A stretch of 64,000 nt of DNA from NCBI GenBank assembly GCA_027627225.1, contig CM051024.1:79112504-79176503 (forward strand), written 5' to 3'. A model generated the notes under the pieces. It was not told where the DNA came from. It did no database searches and saw only the letters and a program-made list of their open reading frames with translations. Of this stretch, positions 1 to 11,469 are shown piece after piece. The stretch's first letter is position 1. Each line of letters opens with the position of its first letter. Origin of the DNA: Congeria kusceri. Taxonomy: Eukaryota; Mollusca; Bivalvia; Myida; Dreissenidae. The translations under genes were made by a program, and so were the position numbers.

Positions 1-1
1 A

Positions 2-789
2 ATAGGAGATATTAATTTAGGTAGTTTTATTGAACTCCCCAAGTATGATTCGTCTTATGAATTACCAAAACGTCTCAGCTTTGATAACAGTGTTAACGGT
101 TTTGGTAATAAGCTATTACATTGTTGTAAGGATAATTCTATTATCATTGTTAAGACAGACTTGACAATGGCAAATACACCTTTCATAATCCGACTGGTTA
201 AGGTTCAAGCGTTGTTGATTATGTTATTACAAATACCAACATATTTAGTAAAATGACGTCATTTGTTGTTCATGATATAACAGACATCTCTGACGATTGT
301 CCGGTTGAATTTACAATGAATTTAGATGGCTGTATTGCTGTTATTAACGATAATGAATATATTGAACAAGTCATGTGGGGCTCCCATAGCCCAGATACAT
401 TTACCAACCTTTTAGAAAACAATAGAACTATGCTTGATATAATTCAAAATGTACTGCTTTCAGGTAAACTTTATATAAATACATGTATTGAATCATTGCC
501 TAAGATGCTTTTTGATATCTCGTTTTTGATACATGGTAAGGTTTTAAATACATATTATTCAACTAAAATTAAAAAATCACTATGGTTTAGTGATGCATGC
601 AGATCATCTAAAAATAGATTCTTAACTGCCAAAATAACTTTTAAAATTAATCCTACAGAAAATAATAAAACTGCTTTTTTACACAGAAGAATTATAATAA
701 CGAAAACAATAAACTGTCTAACATGTATAAAAAAAATTCTAAGAATTTTTGGAAGTACATTAAACAATTTAGTAAGAAAACTAGTGTGA
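2..789 (+). pseudogene. LINE endonuclease C-terminus and linker (frameshifted)
   Basis: Positions 2-208 translate to a stretch with GDIN, RLSFDNSVNGFGNKLLHCCK and IIIVKTDLTMAN, matching the late part of a LINE apurinic-like endonuclease. A +1 shift near 210 continues as VVDYVITNTN and then SDDCPVEF at 289-312. In active endonucleases the last motif is SDHxPV, with the His catalytic; here a GAT codon at 295-297 gives Asp. The remaining reading frame to 789 contains a linker with LWFSDACRSSKNRFL, which has a counterpart in the second LINE (WFNDDC...) near 53.6 kb. The original function would have been nicking target DNA for target-primed reverse transcription. This copy cannot be functional. 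Confidence 0.82.
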
Positions 790-805
790 ATCCAACAGAT
801 GTTTC

Positions 806-2149
806 ATGTTTAAAAATATTTCAAACTTTGTTAATGTTTCGGCTATTCATACTGAAAATGTTAATGAGATAGATATAAATATTGATGAGTTAGATATAGA
901 TTTTGTAATAGATGAAGTGGAAAAAGGAATATCATTGCTTAAAAGAAATAAAAGTTGCGATCTTGTTGGCAACGTCTGTGATTTTATCATAGATGCGAAA
1001 CATTTTATTGCAACTTATCTTGTTGTAATTTTTAACTACATTTTTAAAAATGGCAGTTATCCAGATGCTTGGTCCAAGGGTGTACTTGTACCTATTCATA
1101 AAAAGAGATATACCGAAGATCACTATAATTATAGGGGCATCACTTTGATCAATATGTATGCAAAATTATTTTCCTTATTACTTAGAAACCGCATAAACAG
1201 ATGATGTGAAAATAACAATACATGTAATGATTCTTAATTTGGGTTCAGAGATAAGCATCGTACAACTGAATGCATTTTCATTTTGCATTTGATCATCCAG
1301 AAAGTTCTAACGTCTAATAACAAATTATTTTGTGCATTTATTGACTATGAAAGGCTTTCGATACTCTAAATCATGATGATCTATGGGTAAAACTTGTAAA
1401 ATACGAATTGAATTGTAAAATCATAAATCATAAATATGATAAAGTATATTTATGCAAATATTAAATCTTGTGTCCGATTTACTTCTGACATGTGTTATTC
1501 AGAATTATATGACAAATATCACTGGGTTTGAAACAGGGTGAGCCCCTCTCTTTCCGTTTCAGTTATACTTTTTATTAACGACATTACTGATTATATTGAT
1601 GTTATAAGTTTATCGGACCGAGATATTGAACAGTTATCATTTTATCTTCTGTTATTTGCTGATGACATAGCGCTTTTTACAACTAATCCGATAAGTCTTC
1701 AGGCACAACTTAACAGCATATCGCAATACTCGACATCATGTGGTTTAAAAATTAATGTTAACAAAACTAAGATTTGTATATTTGAAAAACCTAGGAGTCG
1801 CCATACTTACCAGTGGGTTATAAATCAGCAACCTTTCGAAATTGTTGACAGCTTTTGCTATTTGGGTATTATGTTTTATTACACTGGAAATATGCGATAA
1901 GCCGTGAAAGCTCTGTCTGATCAAGCCCTTAAAGGATACCATAGTCTTCTTTGCATATTTAATAATGTCAAAATAGATATTAAGACTAAATTACACTTAT
2001 TCGACTGTATGATTTTACCTATTATTTTATACGGTTCAGAAATATGGGGAATATATAACTTTGAACAAATTGATGCTTTACATTATAAATGTCTTAAAAT
2101 TATTCTTGGTGTAAAACAGTCAACCCCCAATATGGCCGCATTAGGATAA
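806..2149 (+). pseudogene. LINE reverse transcriptase, broken by several frameshifts
   Basis: The frame at 806-1204 carries the start of the RT palm: PDAWSKGVLVPIHKK and NYRGITLINMYAKLFSLLLRNRI. After a broken stretch, FCAFIDYE at about 1330-1350 marks the first catalytic Asp motif, frameshifted just after. The frame at 1538-1900 holds the catalytic FADD box at 1655-1666, then LKINVNKTKICIFEK and FCYLGI. The next frame, 1904-2149, encodes a thumb segment with KALSDQAL, KLHLFDCMILPIILYGSEIWG and ILGVKQSTPN. The role of the family is synthesis of element cDNA at the nicked target. At least three shifts and in-frame stops separate these blocks. Confidence 0.9.
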
Positions 2150-3053
2150 ACTGGCAGATATCCGTTATCGGTATTGTGCAAGGAAAGATCTCTGAAATGT
2201 TACATAGAATTAATGAAATAATGTTAATGTTAACATCAATACTTTTGCTATTCTTAGACAACGGACTCGTGACCAATTTTAACAAACATGGTTAGAATCC
2301 AATATGCCTAAATTATTCCATTATTGCAAATTTAAAAGTGAATTTGAATACGAACACTATTTAGACTATGTATCGCATGCTTAATCTAGAATATCTCTAA
2401 CACGATTACGTCTGAGCTCACATAACTTACACATTGAAACTGCCAGGTATACACATACATAAAGGAATAATAGAGTGTGTAGATTGTGTTCAACAAACGT
2501 TGTTGAATCCGAATACCATTTTTTATTATGCTGTAATATTTTTACAAACATAAGAAAAAGTGTTCGAGGTGATACTTCCTGGCCTTCTATAAATATGTTT
2601 ATTTATTTTATGTCATCTAAGTCGAAACGAAAAATTAGACATTGCTAAGTACTGTTATAATGCAATGCTTTGACCGTCATGAATTGCTCTCTGTCTGAAT
2701 CTATTTACTATATTATGATATGCTCTGTTGTATTGTATCTCATAACATTGTATTTATATATGTATCCTTGTGTGTCTTGGCCATAATGTTTATGTAACTT
2801 GTAAATGGCCCAAGGCAATGCTTTTGCCAATAAACGAACGAATTATTGTATACCCGCGCACCTTAAGACGGTGTCAGAGTAAAAATGTCATAGACACCGA
2901 CGAAGAAACTGTCATTCATATTTTTTATATTATTTTAATTGCAACTGCGGGAAATTGTAACCGGTGTAAATACCAAACTCTATCCGTACACTTTATCAAG
3001 GAAATTTCATCCTACCAACAGTTAATCACGGGGCAAAGATGCGACGATGCGAC

Positions 3054-3330
3054 AGTGCGACATTTGGGCGATAATTATCGCTGTGTACAAGACCGCGACG
3101 ACGCGGACATGCGAAAATGCGATATTTAGGCGATAATTATCGCTTTATATCAGACCGCGAAGATACGAGGATGCAAAAACGCGAAACTTGGACGATAATT
3201 ATAGTCAAAATTTCGTGTGTTGACGTTTTCAAAATGCGAGATCTGCAGATTATAAAAATGAAAACGTCGCATTATCGCATCATCGCCGTCTTGTACAGAG
3301 TGAAATTTTCACTGACGAAAACAGGATTCC
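3054..3330 (+). repeat. Short tandem repeat of ~63 bp with an internal palindrome
   Basis: Two clear units and a decayed third begin near 3054, 3117 and 3180. The first two contain the perfect 14-bp palindrome GCGATAATTATCGC followed by a run such as 'cagaccgcgaagatacgagg'. The third is more diverged (gacgataattatagtc). No protein is inferred from the frames that span it. Confidence 0.7.
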
Positions 3331-3404
3331 GTTAATTTCTATTCGCCGTTTTTAAAGAAATACGCTAAGAAGAAAGTAACTGCTACACAAATAGCACAAT
3401 TATA

Positions 3405-4018
3405 TGCCCAAGAGTTGTTCTGCTATTTTGCTAGAGTTGTTCTGCTATTCTGCTGGAGCTATTATTCTATTCTGCAGTTGTTATTCTGTTATTCTGCTGT
3501 TCTGTTGCAGATGTTTTAATATTATGAACTGCAGTTCAGCCGAAGTTGTTCTTTCAACAGACTTAAATGAGTTACTAAATTATTTAAGCAATAATGGTAA
3601 TATTTGTGTCGAGTTATAGGTTTTATTTGATATGCAGTTGCAATGCATAATTAACAAAAATCATACAGAAGTTTGTCTTTTAATGGGGTTGCGCTATTCA
3701 GCTATTCTGCTATTCTACTAGAGTTGTGCTTCTATTCTGCTGGAGTTGTTCTGGTATTCTGCTGGAGTTGTTCTGCTATTCTGCTGTAGTTGTTCTGCTA
3801 GTCTGCTATTCTGTTGGCGTTTTTCTGCTATTCTGCTATTCAACTGGAGTTTTCTGCTCTTCTGCTGGAGTAGTTCTGCTATTCTGCTGGAGTAATTTTG
3901 CTATTCTGCTGGAGTTGTTCTGCTAGTCTCCCATTCTGCTGGCGTTTTTCTGCTATTCTGCTGGAGTTTTTCTGCTATTCTGCTATTCTGCTGGAGTTGT
4001 TCTGCTATTCTGCTAGCA
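3405..4018 (+). repeat. 22-bp minisatellite (TGCTGGAGTTGTTCTGCTATTC)
   Basis: Two blocks, about 3408-3510 and 3695-4018, repeat variants of tgctggagttgttctgctattc. They are separated by about 190 bp of non-repetitive sequence. Reading frames over the blocks give low-complexity Leu/Phe/Cys peptides and are not considered genes. Confidence 0.85.
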
Positions 4019-5600
4019 TCTAACAGACTGTGAAGTCACAGTTTATTAACAAACATACATATTTATGGGTGTAGTCGTTTAACAAGGTGTTTTGTAAAAA
4101 AAGTACAAGGTATGTACAGAAAATAGTTAGTAACTGTCAGTAACTTGAGGTTGCCCGATACGATGGCGAAATCTCTGTTTGGCTTTGGCTTTGGTTTTTG
4201 TTTCTAACCAGTATGTCTGTAGTCGACGTGATATTATATATGTAATAACTGTGCGTATGCTTGTCGTTAAACATCAAACGTCTAACATTAAGCAATGTCT
4301 CGCCTATTACTTCCGGTTACCGCTTCCAGTACCAAGCCTTTAACCACACTTCCCATAACCAATTCCTGTACCACGTTACGACCCTTATGTCTTGTACTAC
4401 TGCTTCCACGTCCCGGCCTTTACTGCTTGTGACGATTGGTCATGGTCTGCCGTCCTGTGACGATTAAGTTGCGTCAACGTCGTATAACGTTACCCGCGAT
4501 ATGTGGCCCTTGTTCCTGTAACACAATTACATCAAATCGACCCCAATCCCCCCTCCTCAGCGATGTAATAGTACAATAACTCTCATTTTTTTCTAGCATG
4601 TATGCAGGGCAATTAGTCCATTTTTGCGTTGCATTAGTTTGAGGCTAAATAATTTGAGTGCGAAATGCAACTGTTTACAGAGACGTAGAGATTTATATAT
4701 TTCTGCGGCAATTTTACTATTGTAGATATAAACACAATCCATGAGTAGAATATTGGTCATGATTTTCGTACAAGACGATATTAAAATTAGTTAATCCATT
4801 ATGTTTAAATGAATGAATAATTATAAGTCGCAATAACATTGAGGTGTGACAGAATACAGGCGTGTCCTTAAGGAGCATACCGCCATTCATAATATAGAAT
4901 AGTCATTGTCAGCAATTTTAGTTGTTATGGTACCACATATGCGAACAGAGCACACATTATATGACAGCGAAATTTACCAGATGGTTAGTTAAATGAACGC
5001 CTATTAAATAATATAGAAAAAGAGCGTATGTGTAACATGTGAGGGTGTTCCCAAGTATTATACTATAATATTATTTAGCGTCTTTCGGATTTCTTATATT
5101 GTACTCGCAAAAAAACTTAATTTATATGTAATTCAAGTAAAAAAAACTTATAATTCAAAGCCTTTGCTTAGTACCAGTCTGCCTATTTCGAACGTATTTT
5201 TTTAGTTTCAACACACAATTCATTCTATTTTAGTCGTTAAAAAAAAGGGATGCCTACGAGTAGTCCAAAATCTGTAACAGTTACATCATTTCTACAAAAG
5301 TACTTTGAATTATCAAGTTCAAAATATAATTAGGAACAATGCTAGATTTTCTACACATCATTTATAATGCAAACATAAAACAAACACCAAAGAGTCGCAT
5401 GAAATGGAGAATATAAATCTAGAGCATCATAAATGTGTATAAGAAGTATGGAGTCGATGGAGGCGCATGCTTAGGCGCTTGCTTAGGTGCTTGCTTAGGC
5501 TCTGGCTTGGTAAATCCGAATACCGTTGAAATATTTGTTTTGTTGTGATTCATGATAGACTCAAACATTGTGCGTACAGAATCTGAGGGGTAAACTTGAT
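4019..5600. other. AT-rich sequence with no recognised gene
   Basis: No domain, splice-consistent exon set, tRNA or clear repeat was seen. A short imperfect repeat of 'gcttaggcgcttgcttagg' lies near 5468-5500. The frame at 4261-4467 has no recognisable protein character. Confidence 0.5.
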
Positions 5601-5639
5601 CAACACCTTATCACTCAATGGTTTTAGCATAGAAACACC

Positions 5640-6300
5640 ATCGTAGATATGGACACAATTTATTCACCACTTTATATCCTTCGTAAATTCTTGATTGAAC
5701 TCGATCTTATGTTCTTTTCAAGCCACATTAACATGTGTGAAATGAAAACAGGACTTTGTTTCCAAACAAGTGACTGCAGTTGACGTTTGGAGGCCGATCT
5801 CCTGCAAACTACTTCCGAAAGTAAGGAACGAACTTCTTCAAAACGTTCACGAGTTATCCGTAACTTCATTCGCTCAGAATCCTGTAGGACCCCGAGAAAT
5901 ACCATGAAGGATGAGGGTGTACAAGACTTCTTCACTTTCTCCTGTGCGCCAACGAGGCTCAACGTGTAAGAAACCGTACGGAACGAGGGTCACGCGCGCG
6001 TCGGAACATCGGCGCTACCAAAGTCGTCTAAATAGTTCACACAGTGTACATTTTGCAGCGGCAGGATGTACCAAATCATGGACGTTTCTCGGTGGTATAT
6101 GAAAGCTGCTGAACCTTATCCAAACGGAAGAGCGCAGCCTATGTAGATTTTACCGCGCCATTTTACAGAAAGCAAATGAATGTCGACGTATATCTGCCGG
6201 TATGCACGTGATAAATCCGTCTTAAACATCAACGCTCGAACTCCGTGCTGATGAACTATATTCACTAAAGTATCGACAGTAGGAAACGTTTAATTTCCTC
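5640..6300 (-). pseudogene. DIRS/tyrosine-recombinase-type retrotransposon RT-RNase H remnant
   Basis: Read on the minus strand from 6285, one frame gives FPTVDTLVNIV, then KTDLSRAYRQIYVD, LLSVKW, LPFG, SAAFI and VNYLDDFGSAD (YLDD box at about 6011-6040), broken by one stop after LPFG. After a shift near 5970, a frame at 5672-5962 gives SCTPSSFMVFLGVLQDS, then FEEVRSLL and ASKRQLQSLV. Further on, a diverged DGVSMLKPL lies near 5610-5640. These blocks (DLSRAYRQ, LPFG, YLDDFG, FLG, KRQLQSL) are, to my knowledge, typical of DIRS/Ngaro-like reverse transcriptases. No recombinase or terminal repeats were found, so the assignment rests on the RT alone. Confidence 0.72.
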
Positions 6301-6309
6301 TTCTTAATA

Positions 6310-7526
6310 TTAGTATTGTAATATTCCGCTGTTAACAGAGGTTAACTCTGGCCAACTCAAATCGACCTTAACTCTCCGACTAGTTTCATCTTTGGGCTAG
6401 TTTTTCAATGGCGAAAAGTCTAGATCACAACAAAGCGGTTTCCTGTCAAATGAAACAATCATAGCTCTGTGATTCTAGTCAGTGTTTATAAACGTATCCA
6501 CGTCTAGTGGGTAATTTATAGCAACTTTATTATTCACACAGGCAGAAGCTGTTGAAGTATCTTTGCAATACCCAACCACACTCAAGAAAATCACATTATC
6601 TTCATATTCGAATATTCGACCTTAAATAAGCAATAATCCATTTAGTGTGCAAAGGTACTCTCACACCTTTGAAATTCGGAACACCAGACTTATATACTGC
6701 ATCATAAAGATGACGAATGTCTGCACTTTCTTGAGATTCCGAACTAAACGTGACATCACGAACTTCAACGTCACACTAACTAAACGACTGATAAAGACGC
6801 CAAAAGGGTGATTATTTATGATTCAAATAAGAGGGAAAATGTAGCCTTCCGTAATATATGTTTTAAATCTTGCTCTAACACTTTGATTATTGACCGCAGG
6901 CCAGGGTTAGACAAAAGTTCACCACAATCTAGTTTTTTAACGTGACATATGATACTTGTTACAAGTAGCCAGGCGCTGGTACGGGTTTTTGTTAGTGAAA
7001 ATATCGTTTCCTATTGTGGAATGCTATTTTAACGTATTTGTCCTAAACCATTTTAAATCGCGACTGTGTTGATCAGAAAAATACCAAGAACAATGTATTT
7101 AATTTCATAAGATCATACAAAGATAAATTAAAGTCTCATTTGTTTATCTTGCAAAGATTTTTTTCTTCACATTTGCTTTATCGTCCATTTAAGTATTCAC
7201 TTTGGAAAAATAAGTATTCAAGGAATGGTATGAAATTTCAAAGATTTATACAATGTACGTCCTGAAATACTTTGTAATCACTAATTTAGAAGCTAGTAGG
7301 ACCCGAGACACACATATTCATATTATCGGTATTTCCAATCCTTTAATTATCCTTTCTAGATTTTTAAAATGCAGAGACATATAATTACACTTTAATAACA
7401 GCTAACATCATTCAATCATGCATTATTATATTCACATCTAGATTCCTCCATTGGATATATCTACAATAAAAGTCCGCATTATTATGAGCCTATTAATCAA
7501 ATCAATTATTACTAAACATGTAATAC
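6310..7526. other. AT-rich sequence with no recognised gene
   Basis: Nothing supportable was seen on either strand. The first part may hold further decayed sequence from the DIRS-like element upstream of its RT, but no motif could be placed. Confidence 0.4.
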
Positions 7527-8432
7527 TTCAAAGGGGCCTGTTAATTTTCAAAATGTGTGTCACTTACTCCAAAAAGAAAGGTACATTTTATATAAAGAAA
7601 CAAAATAAGTTCAAATAACACAACGGACACAGAAATATATTGGAAACACAGTGTCTTTGATGAATAACAACCAAATGAAATTCTTAAAGGGACTATGTCG
7701 TCTAAAACGGCCCCAAGGTGGCAATTTCTTTAAAAAATCTGAAATTTATATATTAATATTGGCATATAATAACGGTTAAAACAGGGTATATACAATGGGA
7801 AAATAGTTTACTCATATTCTTAGATAAAAATCAACTTATAATATGTGTTTTGTTTGTTTGGCCCTTTTCCTGTTTCCATTTTGACGTCGGAATTAGGAGC
7901 ATTTTATATATCCATAGATACACACAATTCTTTACCAAGCATGATAGCGCAGTTGGTTAAAGCTCTGTCTACTGTCATTTCTTCGTATATCTCCAAAGTC
8001 GTGAATTCGATACCCACTCGGGATTTCATTTTTTTCAGACGATATTGCTAATTTGTTTTTATCAAATATCTTATTGTTAATTATATTTTTTTATTTAACG
8101 CGCATGTCTAAATATAGCGCATTACTATCATATAAAATGAATTTATGAATATGAAGCAAATCTTTCGTTGACATAGTCACTTTAAAACAATAAATCGTTT
8201 CGAACTATTCTCGTCGGTGTATCACTTTCATAGCGTAAACATTACACACCATGTATAGTATGTATTTTGATACCGGAGGTTGTATGCTTGAGTCCCGGCA
8301 GAGGCAATTCTTTTTACTTTATTAGTTTCTTTATATCAATTTTTCTTTTTGGTTAGTCCAGATGATGTGATTTTTTTTCATTTAAGGCATTAAATAATTT
8401 TTTTAAATACGAAAACATATGTGAATAAGGTA
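7527..8432 (+). mobile_element. TTAA-bounded element family 2, copy interrupted by a family 1 element
   Basis: The left part (7527-7683; ttcaaaggggcctg, aaaaagaaaggtac, agaaatatattggaaa) and right part (8186-8432; cgtttcgaac, gcttgagtcccggc, ttagtccagatg) each match consecutive parts of the complete family 2 copy at 57875-58321. The intervening 7684-8185 is a family 1 element. The B-box-like cttgagtcccggc at about 8288 belongs to a tRNA-like module. This is a nested insertion, with the outer element the older one. Confidence 0.72.
7684..8185 (+). mobile_element. TTAA-bounded inverted-repeat element with tRNA-like module, family 1 copy A
   Basis: It starts TTAAAGGGACTATGTCGTC and ends GACATAGTCACTTTAA, so the termini are imperfect inverted repeats bounded by TTAA. 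Internal blocks shared by all copies are 'caatttcttt', 'ggcatataataacggttaaa', 'aatgggaaaa' and 'ttgacgtc'. A central tRNA-like module holds a perfect A-box-like TAGCGCAGTTGG and a B-box-like 'gaattcgatac'. There is no coding capacity. It sits inside a family 2 element. Confidence 0.8.
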
Positions 8433-8968
8433 TTTATATTGCTTAATACTGCAAATGGTATTGAATGAGTATCCCTTTCGCAATGTTTATGGCGATTGTC
8501 ATAATATGATCAGTCCATATGGAGCATATTGCTCTACCGTGCATACGGCTATGAACTTTAAACGCATGCAAAGATATGAACGAGAATGTTGGAAATTACC
8601 TTGGCTTCAGATAAATTTATGCATAGGTTGAATGCAATAAACCAGAAGCAAATTAATTGGTATAAAATTGAAACTGCATACAACTATTTGAAGGATATTA
8701 TATGTACCTGCCAGACACATTTATCAAGTATGGTGAAAGAAACAAATCATACGTTAGCTTTTTTTTAGTCTAATATACAGTATGTTAAAATGTTCTATTG
8801 TTCCCAAACTCTGTCTTAAAAGAGGGACATTTTGCCTTGAATGTTATCCAGTTTCTTAATATTTGTCTTCTTTTGTGGTTTGATGAGAATTTTGTCAGAA
8901 CTCTCATATATACCTGATAGGCCAGAATGTTTAATAATATGTATATTCAATAAAAAATGAACATCAGT

Positions 8969-9496
8969 TTAAAGGGACTATGTCGTCGAAAAGGGCCTCA
9001 AGGTGGGGGGGGGGGGGGCAATTTCTTTTAAAAATCTGAAATATAAGATAATAATACTGGCATATAATAACGGTTAAAAAGATTATATATAATGGGAAAA
9101 GAGAGTGAGGTAAAAATCAATTAATAATATAGGTTTGTTTGTTCGACCAAAATCAATAAATAATATAGGTTTGTTTGTTTACATTTTGACGTCAGAACTA
9201 TAAGTTTTGTGTATAAACATACTTAACACACGTATCCATACAAAGCTGAATAGCGCAGTTGATTAAAGTGCTGTCTACTGTAATTTATTCACATGGCTTC
9301 TAAGTCGTGAGTTCGATACACGCTCGGGGTTTAATTTTTTTTAACCTTTCCTTATTTGTTTTTATCAACTGTCTCATTATGTATGATAGTTTTATTACTT
9401 ATTCAATTCACATGTCTTAGTATAGCCAATTTCTATCATATATAATAATTTCTAGTGCAAAAGAAAACCAATTTTTCGTTGACATAGTCCGTTTAA
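8969..9496 (+). mobile_element. TTAA-bounded element with tRNA-like module, family 1 copy B
   Basis: Ends are TTAAAGGGACTATGTCGTCG and GACATAGTCCGTTTAA. The A box is TAGCGCAGTTGA and the B box region 'gagttcgatac'. It differs from other copies by a run of about 14 G at 9004-9017 and a local duplication of 'atcaataaataatataggtttg' sequence near 9115-9175. Confidence 0.8.
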
Positions 9497-10039
9497 CTTG
9501 TAATTTTCTAATTTGTGAATACATGTGATTACACAACAGTTCTTAAAAGCGGTAATCATTATGTTTATTTGCGTTTCAATTTGTATTTTGACAACAATTC
9601 GTGGAATAGTTTTCGACTTCACTATACCGGTCAGATTCGCATGCTTTCCAATGCAATTTAATGCGTATTGTTTTGCTTTGTATTTGTATAAAATATTGGA
9701 AACAATTTGTAATGGATACAATAAAATATGTTTAGGTATATAAAACTGTATGTTGTTGTAGTCATATAGCCTAATTGCATTGTGTTCTTTGCTCCTTCCA
9801 TAACACTGTTGTTGTAAATACAGATTCGTCCTATTTGTGTGTTCCGAACACAATGATAATAACTTCTCAATTATGCTTAAAGAACCTAATCAGTACCAAT
9901 GATTGAATTTACGAAGTCGACATAAGCACATGATCTATAACAAATATACACCATTCCAGCGGGATGTAATGTTCACATAATCATAAGTCATTAAAGCTGT
10001 AGCCTGGCATGCGGAACATCATTGTTTTAAATGATCATT

Positions 10040-10775
10040 ATTTAATTCGTCGGAATACCTGACTCGTTTGGTTTTGTAGTAACTGCCATCTAACCTGTAA
10101 TTAAAATTAGTTTTGAAATCAGCTCACTGAACGAATATCACTTTTTATACGAACAAGATATAAACGAATATTATCGCTGACCGGACATTACGAACTGTTC
10201 TTTTTTTTTTAAATAAATATCCAAAATAAACGCTTACCGATGGACAGAATTCTAGGGTTTATGGATATTATCTGGAAAAAGAGTAAGTTTCTTTGACTTT
10301 AATATATATCACACTGGTTTCGGTAACTGTCTCTTCGCCATCTCTTAAGCCAACATCGGCCATTGCATGATGAGGTGTCTACACAACACGCATAAATACA
10401 TTGTATGCCATTTCATTTCCTTAAGATTCTAACATTTATAACATTTGTATATATTGTATGATAGTTATGCAACGTTTGGACGTATAGTATGACAATAATA
10501 ACATGTTTGTTCAGCTTAAATATGCTCCTATAAAAGATACATTTTACCATGTGAATATAAGGGATGCATTATTGTCTGAACATTGCAGTTTTTGTCGCAT
10601 CGTCTGTGACCATATAGTGTAAGGTACAGTCACAAGATACATATAGAATTTGTAAATATTTATGAGAACATTCACATAAATAACTATCGTGAAATTATTA
10701 CAGTTTATATTTAAAAGCGAACTATGTTTAATATTCTAAGTTCTATGATATTTGAGGGCAACCTTAAAATTCAGT
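10040..10775 (+). repeat. Dispersed/duplicated repeat, copy 1
   Basis: Blocks such as 'gccatctaacctgtaa', 'gaacgaatatcac', 'aatatccaaa', 'gtaagtttctttgac' and 'tttgagggcaacct' occur in the same order and orientation at about 20680-21565. The two copies are diverged, with indels. No coding potential was found, and the boundaries are approximate. Confidence 0.6.
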
Positions 10776-11214
10776 AATTGTGGATTCTCATACTTAGGCA
10801 ACGTAGCGTGTAAACAGCATATCATCCAAATAATTATTATCTCGAAACAGTAACACCTTTTTTATTAAACATTGTGTATAGCTTTGGACAAAATCTTGCT
10901 CAAAAATCGCGTACTATTAAACAATTGAGTGACCTCAATGTTCAGTATCGAACGTTCTGTTTTCGAAGTGTAGACCATATCTAAAAGGTTTGTTTAAGTG
11001 CTTATATGCTGGGTAAGGTACTCCTTTTTTCCGGTTAAGAATTTTTTCAAGTATAGAACTAACCTTTTTTAAACAGATTTAACCATGATATTAAATTATT
11101 ATTAATTATTAATTGAAAAGATTTTATATAAATTACATAGAGTAATTTACAGGCCCCGAATCCTCAAAAATACTAAGGTATGTGTTAACAGGATAAGCTT
11201 AACCTTACTAGTTT

Positions 11215-11466
11215 TATTGTCCACTAGTTTGTTTGTTTGTTTGTTTATTTTATTAATAGTTTTCGCTGTTTTTAACAGCAGTTCAGTCATATCACGGCGG
11301 TCTTTTAACCTACTCACACTTTTCCTGGGCACGCTTAGCCGATCTAAGCGGTTTACCAGTAGTTATTGCACTTACCCATGCCAGTAACCGACAACTGCCC
11401 TACTTGAATCAGAAGTAGGGGAGAATGGCCGTAGAAATAATTTCAGGACCAATCCCCACACAAGAG
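11215..11466 (-). mobile_element. SINE fragment (same family as 57550-57790)
   Basis: Read in reverse it matches the body of the 57.6-kb copy: 'ggggattggtc', 'taatttctacggccattctc', 'gggcagttgtc', 'gtaaaccgcttagatcgg', 'cccaggaaaagtgtgagtagg'. The tRNA-related head is missing at the right end. Confidence 0.75.
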
Positions 11467-11469
11467 TGC

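Larger units (their letters stand above)
1..2846 (+). mobile_element. Decayed non-LTR retrotransposon (LINE), 5' end outside window
   Basis: A LINE can be followed in shifting frames across the first 2.8 kb. The 5' end (2-250) encodes the end of an APE-type endonuclease: GDIN near position 8, then FGNKLL and VVDYVITN after a frameshift near 210. A linker follows, then a reverse transcriptase. Downstream is a C-terminal Cys/His motif (CRLC...EYHFLLCC, about 2470-2550). The 3' end is an AATAAA-containing tail near 2830-2846 with short 'aacgaacg' repeats. Stops and frameshifts show the copy is dead. The element clearly began upstream of the window. The clade is unresolved; the domain order fits endonuclease-bearing LINEs such as the CR1/L2/Jockey/I groups. 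Confidence 0.88.

Noticed and set aside
3405..4018. CRISPR array
   Set aside because: Repeats are directly abutting minisatellite units without unique spacers, in a eukaryotic context.
5787..6102. Plus-strand ORFs over 5787-6102
   Set aside because: Antisense shadows of the DIRS-like reverse transcriptase, whose motifs are on the minus strand.
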